Assembly (NCBI GenBank): GCA_021234155.1
Contig: JAJEKV010000020.1
Coordinates: 2,775,275-2,839,274 of the forward strand
From: Isoetes taiwanensis
Taxonomy: Eukaryota > Streptophyta > Lycopodiopsida > Isoetales > Isoetaceae
Reading direction: 5' to 3'
DNA: 64,000 nucleotides
This document shows, piece by piece, positions 22,927-33,692 of this stretch (positions within the stretch are counted from its first letter, which is position 1; each line of letters starts with the position of its first letter). The notes beneath the pieces are model-generated. The model did no database searches, was not told the origin of the DNA, and was given only the letters and a program-made list of their open reading frames with translations. The translations under genes were made by a program, and so were the position numbers.

Positions 22927-23924
22927 CCCATCGATCCGAGACATCGGATCGCCATTCTAGAATGGGACGAGCATGCATGTTTTGCATGCATGCGGGCGGC
23001 GCATGCCCGTTCTGGTTGGGAGTTCGCTATTTTAGGCGCGTTTCTGCTTCGACTTCTCATCGGCGCTTCCTCTTCTCTCTCAGCAGTACCTTATTCTCTT
23101 TGAATTGTTTCCGGGCGGGGAGGGGCTTCTTCCCGCTGGTTTGGCCAATTTGGCGTTTCTTTTTCGTTTGTTCGTTCTCCGCCTTTAGCCTTCATCCCGT
23201 GACCTTCGCCCCTCGATCCTAGTTTGTTAAGGAAGTCCTTTGGTATTCGGCGGTTTGTTGGTTTCATGCGAGTCCCATTCTAGAATCCCATCGATCCGAG
23301 ACATCGGATCGCCATTCTAGAATGGGACGAGCATGCATGTTTTGCATGCATGCGGCGGGCGCATGCCCGCTCGGTTGGGAGTTCGCTATTTTAGGCGTTT
23401 ACGCCCGACTTCTCATGGCTTCCTCTTCTCTCTCGCCAGCACCTTATTCTCTTTGAACCCACCCACCCCCTTCTTTGTTATTGTATTTTTATCGCGTGGC
23501 ACGCTAGCGTGAATCAACCCTCCACTGAGGTTTGGTTTGTCTTGTTGTTTTGTTGGTGATGTGCGTGTGCACAAGTTAGCGGCGGCATCTGTTTCGACTT
23601 TTCCATTCGTGGGTTTTGGGGAGCGATTTTTTATGCCTTTACGTTTGTCCAAGCCCCGTCAAAGGCTTATCACTAGGGTTTTTCCTCGAAAACCCGAAAG
23701 GGCGGGGTTTTTTAATCCCGGTGATAAGCTTTCGGCGGGTACACTAGCCCAGTCTCTATTAGCATTGTATTTTGTTGGGGTCCAAATGATATAATTGGAT
23801 TTTCCCTTTATTTTTTATGGGTAGTTCGCATGTGTGCGGCTACCCACTATCCACCATTGTAGAAAATCTGCTGAGATGAATGAGAAGGCGGTTTGTTGGT
23901 TTCATGCGAGTCCCATTCTAGAAT
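22927..23924 (+). mobile_element. Tandem pair of small TIR elements
   Basis: Two units each begin ATTCTAGAATGGGAC (22,954; 23,314) and end GTCCCATTCTAGAAT (23,272-23,286; 23,910-23,924): perfect 15-bp inverted ends, 333 and 611 bp apart. The same 27-bp flank containing CGATCCGAGACATCGGATCG precedes both (22,927-22,953 and 23,287-23,313), so flank plus element was duplicated in tandem. The first ~145 bp inside are near identical (GAGCATGCATGTTTTGCATG, GGGAGTTCGCTATTTTAGGC), while interiors differ. There is no transposase, so these are non-autonomous. Confidence 0.75.
23666..23728 (+). other. LINE-type 3' UTR hairpin, copy 1
   Basis: Outer stem CTTATCAC/GTGATAAG surrounds GGTTTTTCCTCGAAAACCC and a GGGCGGGGTTTTTTAA strand. 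The same architecture occurs, inverted, at 32,002-32,068 and 54,029-54,099. It sits inside the second small TIR element. Confidence 0.6.
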
Positions 23925-24617
23925 GTAATATTACCTGTATAAAAGTTACAGCGAAAAGCCTCGTGTTGCTAACTCTAGCTAAATGTTACTGCAAGAAATG
24001 AAGCAGATTAAAACAGATCTATTAAACTTTTGCACACATCTTCTTTAACTAAATATGATCCAGTTAAAGTAATGTAATGGAACGGAACGGTTCCTAAAAT
24101 ACCAATACACGTGCCCCCATACACGAAGTATACACATGTATGAAATTCTTTTCTACGAAGGAAGCTTCTGTAGCCAAGCTATGGCGATGTTGTACCCAAA
24201 TAAGGCCCCGTTCTGCTATCCCTTTTATTAATCCGTCGATTTGTTTCAGGCATGGCATGATCTGCCCATAGTTTATTGCAGGTAAATAAAGAACTGCCTT
24301 TGCTTTTAAATCTAAAAAAGCCCTGTTTCTTTCCTGATCCAATTGCTTTTCCTAGTTATTTCATGTTCTGGTCGTAGATCAAGGCATGCCTATAGCAAAT
24401 AAAGCATAGCAAGTAAAGTTATTTCATGTTCTGGTTGTAGATCAAGGCATGCCACATAGCAGAAGGAAGAAGGAAGAATGGTTGGGAAACAAATTGATTT
24501 AGACTTAGTTGGGGAAGGGAAAGTAATCTATAACAGGCATTGATAATAATAGAAGAGGCGTTTGTTGAATATAAAAATGCTCTGTTTTTTTCCCCTTCCC
24601 CTTTTTTAATCCAATTT
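23925..24617. other. Unassigned; contains a 33-bp direct repeat
   Basis: No gene recognised. TTATTTCATGTTCTGGT(C/T)GTAGATCAAGGCATGCC occurs at about 24,356 and 24,419. The rest is featureless. Confidence 0.4.
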
Positions 24618-25338
24618 TGTTCTTTTTAATTGTTATAATTTTTATGAGTGTTAATTATATAAGTTTATCTTTAAGTTAAGGCCTTAATGATTATAAAAAT
24701 TCAAAATTACTTTTCAGACTAATTTTCACTTGAACTTATTTAGAATTAGACATTTTCAGAATATAAAATTTTAATTTTTAGTGATTTCACAAATTTAAAA
24801 TTTGGCAATCCTGATAATTTGCAAATGAAATCCGATGGTTCGATAAGCGATTCAATTAAAACTATTATGAAAATTTTCTCAATTTACAAACTTTTATACT
24901 TTTAAAAACACGTTTAAGAAAGTTTTTAGGTCGAAACCAATTAAATTATAAAGTTAATATTTTAGTAATAACTATTAAATAATTTATTATTAATGAAACA
25001 AAATATATTGAAACTTAATCAATAATAAATTATTTAATGTATTTACAGATAAACATAATCATTTAATTAATTCCAAATCTAAAACTTTCTTTACCTATTC
25101 TGAAAAAATAATATTTCAATTATATAGCATTTATTTTAGATAATTCTAAATAAATCAAAGTGAAAATTAATTTTGAAAGCAATTTTATACTTTGGTAACC
25201 TTCATACTTTTGATCTAAAGATAAACAAAACAAATGATTAAAATAAATAAGAGTTAAAAATACTGTTGATCTTATTATGATATCCTTGAGGTATATATAT
25301 CTATTAGATTTGAATAAGTCTAAATTTTGTTAAATATG
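24618..25338 (+). mobile_element. TIR (MITE-like) element, copy 2
   Basis: It matches the 57.5 kb copy (inverted) over nearly its full length, including the terminal block TTGAATAAGTCTAAATTTTG. The left terminal repeat is missing, so it is truncated by about 70 bp. AT-rich and non-coding. Confidence 0.85.
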
Positions 25339-26260
25339 CCATACTTTCGAAGTTGTGTCATTTGTTTGTGTCTTTTTTGAAAGAATGATCAAGTAATTGT
25401 GTTTTTTTTAGGGAGCATATATTAGGAGTACTTAGATGCCATCAATTAATCTTTCCCATTTTTGTATGGTTTGTCTTAAATGCCACGCATCAAATGGTAT
25501 GACATGTCATGATAACAGGTGATCTGCATCTGCTTTTTTCCTTAAACCTCGTTCAAATTTCTTGCCTAACTTGTACTTCCTTTATTCCATATCAATTTCA
25601 AATCTAAAATACCATAACCTATAGAGTTAGTAATGCATGTCATAATGGGTTGTCTGCCCTAAAAACACCTTTCAAATTTTTTTTTCTTAAACCTCCTTCA
25701 AAGGGCTGTCTGCCCTAAAAACACCTTTCGACATATTTTCTGCATTTGGCAGCAAATACAGGTTGGCGCAGCCTTATTGGATCACATCCAGGAAGGGGCA
25801 GCAGGGCAGAGGCCGAAGGCAGGGATGGCCTGGACAAATGAGCAACAGAGCAGCAAAATAATAGAGCAGCAACGACCATTGTGTGTGTGGCAAGGCAGAA
25901 GTTAGGACAGGGGAGAATAAAGGTATTCCTAATTTCGTTTCTTAGGCTCTTGTCTTTCAATTTTGAATCTTAGCCAAAGCTCAAAAGCTTCAATTTCGAA
26001 TTCTAGCCACTTGTTGTATTAAGATCACATGTCTCTTTCTGTGTCTGGAAAGGAGAGCCCTTATTAAGTCCATGGCTACTGCAAATTAAGGTTTATATCA
26101 ATAATTTTCTTACTTTGCAAACACGTCTAAAATCTTAGTGTTTGAACATTGCTTGACTCACAGCCATACTGCACATGGTCTGTTGCATTTACAGGTTTAT
26201 TTTCCTCTAGTTTCGTTCTGCTATGCATATCACAAATCTATGCCAACTGCTGCTTAGACC
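25339..26260. other. Unassigned intergenic DNA
   Basis: AT-rich with short ORFs only. The phrase CTGCCCTAAAAACACCTTTC occurs twice (25,652 and 25,711), a small local duplication. No gene recognised. Confidence 0.4.
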
Positions 26261-26279
26261 TATTTAGATCTCCATCTAT

Positions 26280-26535
26280 TCCATAATAGGATCATCTGAG
26301 CTGTTGAAGTAATTCTTGAATCTACAAATCTGCACAAGCTTGGAGGAGTTGAGAGTGCAGCTTGTGTCATCTTATGTTGCGGATCATCCAAATGCTGGTA
26401 GAAGAGTTTCATAACTCTTTCAAAGTTTTGATTCACTTCCCGCATCTGAACCTGTTGCAACACATTTCCTAGGAAGGTGAAGGCTCCAATTCTAGCAGAC
26501 CAATCAGCATTTGGATGCAAACCCTCTATATGTGC
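26280..26535 (-). pseudogene. CLASP pseudogene fragment (TOG domain)
   Basis: On the minus strand the reading GLHPNADWSARIGAF, then NQNFERVMKLFYQHLDDPQH and KMTQAALST closely follows plant CLASP, the microtubule-associated protein that acts through TOG/HEAT repeats in cortical arrays and division (family pattern SPSSDWNARVSAFNYL...NFEKVMKLFFQHLDDPHHKVAQAALST). The next part (RKPFESYMER in the family) is only readable in another frame (RFKNYFNSSDDPIME). Only about one exon of a protein of some 1,400 residues is present. The adjacent minus-strand reading at 26,605-26,907 may be upstream CLASP sequence, but I cannot confirm it. A decayed duplicate, not a gene. Confidence 0.75.
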
Positions 26536-27111
26536 TCTGTTTTTAGGGCTCTTTTAGCCCCTTTGATGTCATTCCCATTCATAGGCGCAGCTTGGTTCTA
26601 TTTGTCAACCGCCATTAGGACACGCTTTGTGAAATTTGATGTGAATGTTGTACCACCAATATCGCGATTGAATCCCGTTATGTGTCCTTCCAACATCCAT
26701 GTGAGTACTGGCATGCGATGCTGCAGCATTAACAGAATTTTCATTTTCAATGCTTCCAGGTACCCTTTCCAGGCAGAGAATGTAATGAAGGGGATCCTGA
26801 CATGATCTGTGCATGAGAATTAGTAGACCTGGAGCTGGTGCTGATGCAGTGTAAGGGAGCTGAAGAAGAAGGATTGTTCTCTTGCTACCACTAGCTTGCT
26901 GTACCATGAGCTTCCTGAGGTCAGTTTCAGTAGGTCTAGTTTGCTTGATAGTCAGTAGGTTTGGTTTGCTTGATAGGCTTGCTGGAGTAGGCTGGTCATA
27001 ATAATTGGTGGGCTATATGGGCTTTGGCTTCTTTTGGGATCCAGCTCTACTATCCCCATATTTTAAGTGTTTGTAACCAAAAATTTGTGTAGTCCTTATA
27101 ACAAATCTATT

Positions 27112-27371
27112 AGAAATACTCCTTCCATGCACTAAACTTTGAAATTTTCAGTTTCCTATCAAAAAAACCTTATTTACCCCGGTGTTTGCCCAACATTAGT
27201 GTACACTTTGCATCCTTATTAGGAGGAAGCATGTTGATAGGAGAACATCACATTTGTATTCAATGAGTTGGAGTTGTCTTTTATTGACCATAGTCTTTTG
27301 CATGCTTAATGCCATTTACTATGAGACTTGGCAAATTACTATTTTGAAAAACTTTACAATAGAACACAAAG
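27112..27371. repeat. Duplicate of the permease 3' flank
   Basis: This ~260-bp stretch is repeated directly at 28,028-28,297 (shared AACCTTATTTACC, TTGCCCAACA, ACTTTACAATAGAACACAA). The second copy adjoins the 3' end of the purine permease gene. The sequence between the copies (27,372-28,027) holds no recognised gene. Confidence 0.75.
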
Positions 27372-28027
27372 ATGATTTCAAGCTAAAAGACAGTCCATCT
27401 CAGTTTCAAAAGTTTAAATTTTCCATTACTAATTTAGTTTGGTAGATTAGGATAGGATTCCATATGCACGTGATGAAATCTACCTTATTGTGGCTTGGAT
27501 GAATATAGATAATTGTAATGCACATCACTTTGACAATGGCCACAAACTCGAGAGAGTTTGTCAAGCATTTAAAAGAGACTTTATAAGCGGCCATTGCCAT
27601 TTATTAAAAAAGGACGTGAGACTATGTAATTGCATCTTAATCTTTGTATGGGCTGGTCAGATGTGTCGGCAAAATGCCTCTTAATTCCAATTTAAAGTGG
27701 TCCAAAAAGACTCTTCAACGCCTCGTTGAAAGTGGCTATGCATCGTTGTAAAGTTGGTGGGGGAAGGACCCATTTCTTCATGTACATTGGTGAGGATATG
27801 ACCCATTTGATTGTGTAGTAAATTGTCCCTGAGCTGCAGCTTGTTGTGGACGTTAAAATACAATCTATCTATCGAATATTCTTACACCATTTTACTTCAA
27901 TGTGCGTAAACATGTAGAATATGGAATGATGTTGAAATAATAAATGCAAAGAGCATTCAATTATCATCATTATTATCACAACCTGTTATACACAATGTTA
28001 GAAGAGCCTACCACAAAAAATTGCTAT

Positions 28028-28297
28028 AAAAAATATTCCTCCAATGCACTAACTCAATTTGGAAGTTTTAGTATCCAATCAAAAAACCTTATTTACCTCG
28101 GAGCTTGCCCAACACTAATGTACACATACTTTGCGTCCTTATTAGGTCTGGGCATGCTAATGGGAGATCATTCCCTTTGTATTCACTGGACTGGACTTGT
28201 TTTTGATTGACCAAAGCCTTATGCATGCCTATTGGCATTTACTAAGAGACTTGGGTAAATTACAATGCTGGAAGACTTTACAATAGAACACAACAAA
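28028..28297. repeat. Permease 3' flank, second copy of direct repeat
   Basis: It ends 12 bp from the permease stop codon, so it likely includes the gene's 3' UTR and terminator region. The partner at 27,112-27,371 suggests a local duplication of the gene's downstream end. Confidence 0.7.
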
Positions 28298-28308
28298 GGG
28301 TTATTCAT

Positions 28309-29394
28309 TTAAACGATTGCAGCATTAGAGTGACTTTGCTCGTCAACAGTATTATTGTCTGTATGAAGCATGTCATTCTTAGATTCCACATGAGCACCAT
28401 AGAAGTAAGAAGCGAATCCCCAGAGAGACAACAACATAGCAATTGCTTTGAGGGCACCAAAGCTATCATGGAAAAACAAAACAGCAAGCAGAGCTCCAAA
28501 TGGCACAATGACAGTGATTGTAATCCCAGTGAAGACTGAGGAGCAAAGGAAGGTCATGGCTGTGCTACCCAGAAATGCCACCATCCAGCTGAGCGATGAC
28601 ATGGCAAGAACCGTCCAGTAGACAACTGGACCTTTACTAAAGGACTGTGATTCGAGAATAACCTTAGAATATTCCCCGGCTAATGCCATACCCACAAAGC
28701 AAATTACACTCTGAACAAGAGCCATTGCAATCTGAAGCTCAAGGATCAAAATTAGGGACACTTTTTGGTACACTCGAATATACAACAACTGGATGAGAGG
28801 AAGGAACAAACCATAGAGAGCAGCAGCGCCTAGAGTATATGCAAAGCCGAGGTTATGCTGATATGAAGAGACCCCGGAAAGGGTATCAGAGGCAGAGGTT
28901 AATGCAAGGATTATGGAGCTAAACATAACTAAGACAATGGAGTTCCAAGCAGGGGCGCTAATCTGGTGCCTAATTATGATTAAAGAGAAAACACAGGTGA
29001 AGGCTAACTGGGTAGAGATTAGCATGCCAGCGGTAGAAGCAGGGAGGTAAGAAATGCCCCAGGCGTACATGAGGTTATCAGCGGTGAGGATTATGCCGAG
29101 GACGAGGTAGATGGCGCAGAGGCGGATACCGGGGACCCGGTATCGCAGGTTCTGCTTCCAGCAGGCGACGATCTGTATGGGGATGCAGATTGGGAAGGCC
29201 ATGGCCATTACAAGCGTTTGCAGCCAGCGCAGCGAACCGCCCTCCTGAAAGTAGTACCTGGTTAGTAGAGAGGCTGCCAGGTAGCCCGTGCAGCATGTTA
29301 CCATGGACAATGCATTGAGTAGCCAAAAATACTTCGGTGCCCCTTGTGGCCTCCTCAACATGGCCCTCACACTCGCCCATTTCCAACACTCCAT
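28309..29394 (-). CDS. Purine permease (PUP family) transporter
   Basis: Intact single-exon ORF of 361 residues. PUP proteins are plant plasma-membrane or endomembrane proton-coupled importers of purine bases, cytokinins and related alkaloids, in the drug/metabolite transporter superfamily. About ten hydrophobic segments are visible. Family-like stretches include YFWLLNALSMVTCCTGYLAA near residues 22-41, YLVLGIILTADNLMYAWGIS near 95-114 and YLPASTAGMLISTQLAFTCV near 115-134. Others are NLGFAYTLGAAALYGLFLPL near 181-200 and SVFTGITITVIVPFGALLAV near 287-306, followed by FFHDSFGALKAIAMLLSLWG. The C-terminal tail (ESKNDMLHTDNNTVDEQ) is polar. Length fits the family (350-390). The chosen Met is the first in the frame, and the N-terminal tail is short and basic. 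The substrate cannot be read from sequence. Confidence 0.9.
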   Translation of the reverse strand: MECWKWASVRAMLRRPQGAPKYFWLLNALSMVTCCTGYLAASLLTRYYFQEGGSLRWLQTLVMAMAFPICIPIQIVACWKQNLRYRVPGIRLCAIYLVLGIILTADNLMYAWGISYLPASTAGMLISTQLAFTCVFSLIIIRHQISAPAWNSIVLVMFSSIILALTSASDTLSGVSSYQHNLGFAYTLGAAALYGLFLPLIQLLYIRVYQKVSLILILELQIAMALVQSVICFVGMALAGEYSKVILESQSFSKGPVVYWTVLAMSSLSWMVAFLGSTAMTFLCSSVFTGITITVIVPFGALLAVLFFHDSFGALKAIAMLLSLWGFASYFYGAHVESKNDMLHTDNNTVDEQSHSNAAIV

Positions 29395-29694
29395 CTCCTT
29401 GCTCTCACCTTAGATCTCAGCAGCTTGCTTCCATCTTGTTTCAATGTATCTAAAAAATTTCGCTCAAAATTTTCTACTGCCACGTCAGCAGGCGGCCTCC
29501 AGAAAATTTCTTGAATCGCGGCACTTAGCGAAATTTTTTGGTCCTGAAAATTACTCCTTCCTTTATTTGTTCCCCAGTCATCAGCTTGCTATATGATAAT
29601 CTCAAGTCAACTTAACACTTGACTTCTTTGTCTTCTTCCCACGTGCCAACCCACAATCCTTGCCATATCATAATTGGAATTCAATTTATAACCT

Positions 29695-29700
29695 ACTTCT
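29695..29700 (-). promoter_or_regulatory. Possible TATA box of the permease gene
   Basis: TATAAATTGA on the minus strand lies about 300 bp upstream of the ATG, in an otherwise gene-free flank. Position and motif are compatible with a core promoter and a long 5' UTR, but there is no other support. Confidence 0.2.
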
Positions 29701-30530
29701 TCGTCCTCTTTTTATTGGCATTGTAGTTTTTTTTATCTTTTCCATGGTTCACTCAATCAATTTTTACCTGTCAATTTGCCAAATTGAGCCAAAGTTGATG
29801 CCAATTATCGACACATGATTCCTAGTGGCACCCCTAAAGAATAACTAGACATTATAAGAAGTTCGTCATATCGTCATAAAGTTGTGGCATTGAATTTGCA
29901 TTGAAAGAAGCTTGTCATTTTGTTCATAATGTTGTGGCATTCTCTTTGCGTTTACGCAAAAGTTTTGGACACAAAAGTCTTGGACCTTTTTTCCTCCCCA
30001 TTTCTCATTCATTTGATTGAAATTCAAAGGTCTTATTTGTTTGAGAGGTTATTTAGCAAGAAAGTGCTAGAGTAGGTTGTACTCATTGCACACTATGCGC
30101 ACGCCCTACCCTTAGCATGGATAGTGGCTTCAACTTCTATAAAAAAAAAATGAATTTCGAATTGCCAGCATCAAAGTTTCAATTGTTTCACTAGAATAGA
30201 TTCCTCATTTACACCATCGAGGACTATTAATAGAGATGGTATAAACATCATGCCATGCACAGAAGAAGAGCCTCATGGATTATCCCAATGTAGACTTATC
30301 ATGTTACAACAACATGCTCAGGGTCCATACAAAATAACTCTGAAAGCTTTCTTACTTGATAGTTAAATCCATGATCTTATCTCTAATTGTTTTTAATAAT
30401 AAAGTTCCTCTTTCCCTTGGTTTTTTTTTTTTTTAATTAGCTGCAAAACAAAAGTCTCATGTAATGGTCCATAAGTTTTTATCTCTATGTACAATTGATG
30501 AAACAATGTCCAGTTCATCTTCATCGAGTC
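29701..30530. other. Unassigned upstream flank of the permease
   Basis: No ORF of note. A short direct repeat around AAGTTGTGGCATTGAATTTG (29,880) and AATGTTGTGGCATTCTCTTTG (29,929) and an A/T-rich run near 30,420 are the only patterns seen. Confidence 0.4.
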
Positions 30531-30766
30531 ATTTACCAACATCACATGAGATTTGAACATGAGATCTCATCATATATTCAATTTATATCTCAGGGGAAAT
30601 AGAAAAAGAAGAAAATGTTGATAATGGTGTTGTAAGCCAACATTCAAAACTATTCATCTTTATCACATGAGATTTAAACATGGGACATCATCGTGTATTT
30701 AACTTATATCTCAAGAGAAATGGGAGAAGAAGAAAATGTTGATAATGGCATTATAAGTCAACATTC
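30530..30766. repeat. Two ~120-bp direct repeats
   Basis: Both copies carry TCACATGAGATTT, CTTATATCTCA or ATTTATATCTCA, and AGAAAATGTTGATAATGG, ending CAACATTC (30,645 and 30,766). Non-coding. Confidence 0.75.
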
Positions 30767-30834
30767 GCTATTTAATAAATAAATGTTATTTTAACATCTA
30801 CAAAGACCACATAGGGCCATTGGACGAAATTAAA

Positions 30835-30912
30835 ATTGCACCTGTGGGTGGTCTCTGACTTGAGACACAGCTATTCTAAGACTAATGTATTACCACTAGA
30901 TCAACCCTGGCA
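30835..30912 (-). repeat. tRNA-like SINE head (weak)
   Basis: On the minus strand GGTTGATCTAGTGGTAATAC resembles a Pol III A box, with a B-box-like GTCTCAAGTCAGAGACC about 35 bp on. Similar to the better case at 51.7 kb. Without a closed acceptor stem it is not a tRNA gene. Confidence 0.35.
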
Positions 30913-31069
30913 CAAAACAAGTTAAAGTGCACACTCAAATAGAATAAAAACATCATATAGTAGATACCAACTTAAGGAAATGTTAGAACAAAATATGATA
31001 TTGTTTAAACTTTTCCACATTGTCTCCAATATTACTATTACCAATAGGCATATAGGTAAGAAGCAAATC

Positions 31070-31381
31070 CCCATAGAGATAACAACATAGCGGTTCTTGA
31101 AGCCTCTCTGATTCCTCGACTCAGGTACAAGCTATTTCAAAGCTTTCTGGTGTTCCCGGGAGTAGTAGAGCGGAAGTTTGCCATTTGGCGGAACTTCTTG
31201 GGTGTTGTAGATGGTGATGGTCGGTTTGTACAGCAGTAGAATTGCAGTTTTTCTGTGAGTTTGTTGTGGAGTGTCAAGGTATCGCTGTCTCTTTGGGGCA
31301 GTTCTCATTCCTCCTCACTTGCTTTGTAACATTACCATTCTTTTAATATATTGATGACACAGTTCTTCAAAAAAAAAAACT
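31070..31381 (+). mobile_element. 5'-truncated LINE fragment with poly(A)
   Basis: The sequence from GATTCCTCGACTC to TGATGACACAGTTCTTC plus an A10 run is the reverse complement of 35,937-36,220, so both are 3' ends of one LINE family. Only about 300 bp remain. Confidence 0.8.
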
Positions 31382-31449
31382 ATCATGGAAAAAACAAAAC
31401 AAAAAATAAAGCTCCAAAGGGCACAACAATAATAGCAGTGATACTGTGA

Positions 31450-31929
31450 TTATGGAGGAACAAAGGAAGGTACAAAAGAAGGAGCGACATACGGAGTGGT
31501 CACCCCTAGCAATTGTTCTGTGCCAGCCAACATCATTGCCATGACTCTGTCTACAGTTATATGGAGGCCCTAGCTGTTAGTCGAACTCCCCATTGAGTCT
31601 GAGCCTAGGTAGGAACCTTGTTATGTTAGTTAGCATGTTCGATGTAATGGTGTTATATTGAGATGATGGATGGATGTGCCCCACCCCACGGGGTGGCACA
31701 TTATATTGTTATGTCATGTTAGTATTGATAGTGTATTTGCTTTCAATGTTTGTAGGAGCCCTTAGAGGAAGGGACGAGATGACACCCATGTGTCCTCCAC
31801 TCGCCCACCTGGCCATCCCCGGTACGAGTCAGATGGAGGGCCTAGTTGACATCATTGCCATTGGAGGGGGGAAGATCTACGGCATATATTGCGGGCTGCC
31901 ATATGCAACATAGGAGCATAAGCATCACA
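31450..31929 (+). mobile_element. LTR relic (solo or truncated)
   Basis: It is alignable to the LTR at 60,760-61,389: GACGGAGTGGTCAATCCTAG-like, GAGCCTAGGTAGGA, TAGGAGCCCTTAGAGGAAGG, and the same end GAGCATAAGCATCACA versus GGGAGCATCACA. No primer site or internal region follows; a LINE relic starts immediately after. Diverged and old. Confidence 0.65.
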
Positions 31930-31934
31930 GAATT

Positions 31935-32540
31935 GAGTTCAATTTTTCCATCCACAGAGACCAAAAAGGCCTATGGGACCCAAATTTAGATCACCGCAGA
32001 GCTATTGCTGTCCAGGATAAAACCCCTGCCTCAAAGGGTTTTCTAGGGAAAAACTTTAGCAGTAATAGACTTGGTAATAAACTGTACACTCGTATATTTT
32101 AATGTAGTGACAATGGACACAACTAAGTTAGCATGTCCATTACCTCCTTGAGATATGATGCTAGTACCCCCACTGAAATCGTCTCCAACATCACATGTAG
32201 TGGTTGGTCAGGTGTAACCAACCCAGTATAACATCCCTGACAGGCCTAAGCTGGACAATTCCGAAGAGTGTGGTACTAATCTTCAATAACTCCCAGTTGG
32301 CAACATAGGCAGATCTTGTCTCCTAATGCTAAGGCGGTGCGCTCCTATGCGAATGAACGCAATCATTCTGTGTTTCTTCATCGGAAAATGCGTTAATAGA
32401 TACCGTTATGGACCCCTAAAGCATTGTAGGAAGCTTTTCCTTTTAGCTCGGTTGCAAAAGTCTGTAATATACAAAGTGGAGGTGGTTGATTGCAATGGGG
32501 CCCATGTTCATGGAATCTTATTTTGGAACATCTAAGGGAG
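31935..32540 (-). mobile_element. Old LINE 3' relic
   Basis: It is colinear with 53,965-54,560 (GAGACCAA..GGCCTATGGGACCCA, the hairpin, CATGTCCAT.ACCTCCT, TGTCACATGTAG.GG, CAATGACTCCCA). No open frame survives. It contains hairpin copy 2 at 32,002-32,068. Confidence 0.7.
32002..32068 (-). other. LINE-type 3' UTR hairpin, copy 2
   Basis: CTATTGCTG pairs with CAGTAATAG (one G-U pair) around a GATAAAACCCCTGCC/AAAGGGTTTTC core, as in the copies at 23.7 and 54.0 kb. Confidence 0.6.
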
Positions 32541-33300
32541 TCTCATAGAATCATGAAAGAATCTAGAGTAATACTCAAAGAACTTGAGGAAATCTTAAGG
32601 GCTGCACATACAGAGTAAACCCATACATGCGGTCTCTTTTACATTGTTATTTTACACAAATCCCTCAACAGTGACCGCACTCTGAATTTATTGTAGCTTT
32701 AAATAGCAAAGTGCTCCATACAATTAGGGTGGAACCTTACCTGTGCCAAATGATTAGTCCTTGATGTTATTATATTGGGTAGAAACATATGTCCAACATT
32801 GTATAACGATTGATGCTTTTGCAAGTACCTTACTTGTCACAGTTATCATGAAAGTAGCAAGGCTAGTGCAGTTCCTTCCTCTTTAGAGCTTATGCAAGTT
32901 ATGTATAAGATTCGCACGACCTAATCTAAGTACAATGAGCTCATTGAAGGACTGTTATCAAAATTTGCATTCGCTTTTGATTTTTGATATTAGAGTTCCT
33001 ATACCATATGAGAAGCTACAGACATAGGGTTGTATGGCTAACAACATGCTTCAAGATCAAACGTTTACAATAACACAACTAACTTCTATGAATGCAAGTA
33101 CATAATACGTGTAGGGGTCACTTTGCGAAAGAATTGGCATATTGAGCCACAAAATCATTTGACACTTCAGGTAGAAAATGCAACTGCAAATTTACATTTG
33201 TGTGGACTTGAACAAAAATGATTGCTTATGCCTTGGCGATGCTAGTATTACCTACTTAAGCAATAATTCATTAATTTGAGAAAAAACAGGTAATTTGAGA
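32541..33300. other. Unassigned intergenic DNA
   Basis: Short ORFs only; no repeat or gene recognised. Confidence 0.4.
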
Positions 33301-33692
33301 ATTTTAAGCTAGAAAGCATGACACAATTAGCTCAATGGAAAGCTAGCAAGCAATACATATTTTGCTCATTTTAAGCTAGCTAGCAAGCCCATTGTTACAG
33401 CTTCGAAGCTACCAAGCAAATACATTTCATTTAAGTTGCAAGATAGATATACTTCCATTCTTATCATCATCCTTATGCTCATGAGCAGGCAGGTCTCTTG
33501 GTAGAGAAAAAACATCTAAGTTCAGAATTATAAGCTAGCAAGCAGGACGCATTTAGCTCAATGCTAAAGCGAGCAAGACACATTTTGCTCATTTTAAGCC
33601 AGCTAGCAAGCAGAACAGATTTTACTTAGTTCCAGGGGATAAGTTTATTCTTTATCCTTATCATCATCCTCATTCTCATGAGCAATCAGGTT
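33300..33692. repeat. ~200-bp tandem duplication rich in AGCTAGCAAGC
   Basis: Copy one (about 33,300-33,492) and copy two (about 33,525-33,692) share CATTTTGCTCATTTTAAGC, AGCTAGCAAGC and CTTATCATCATCCT.AT.CTC. Non-coding. Confidence 0.7.

Noticed and set aside
31674-31913. 79-codon ORF
   Set aside because: It lies wholly within the LTR relic and has no protein similarity.
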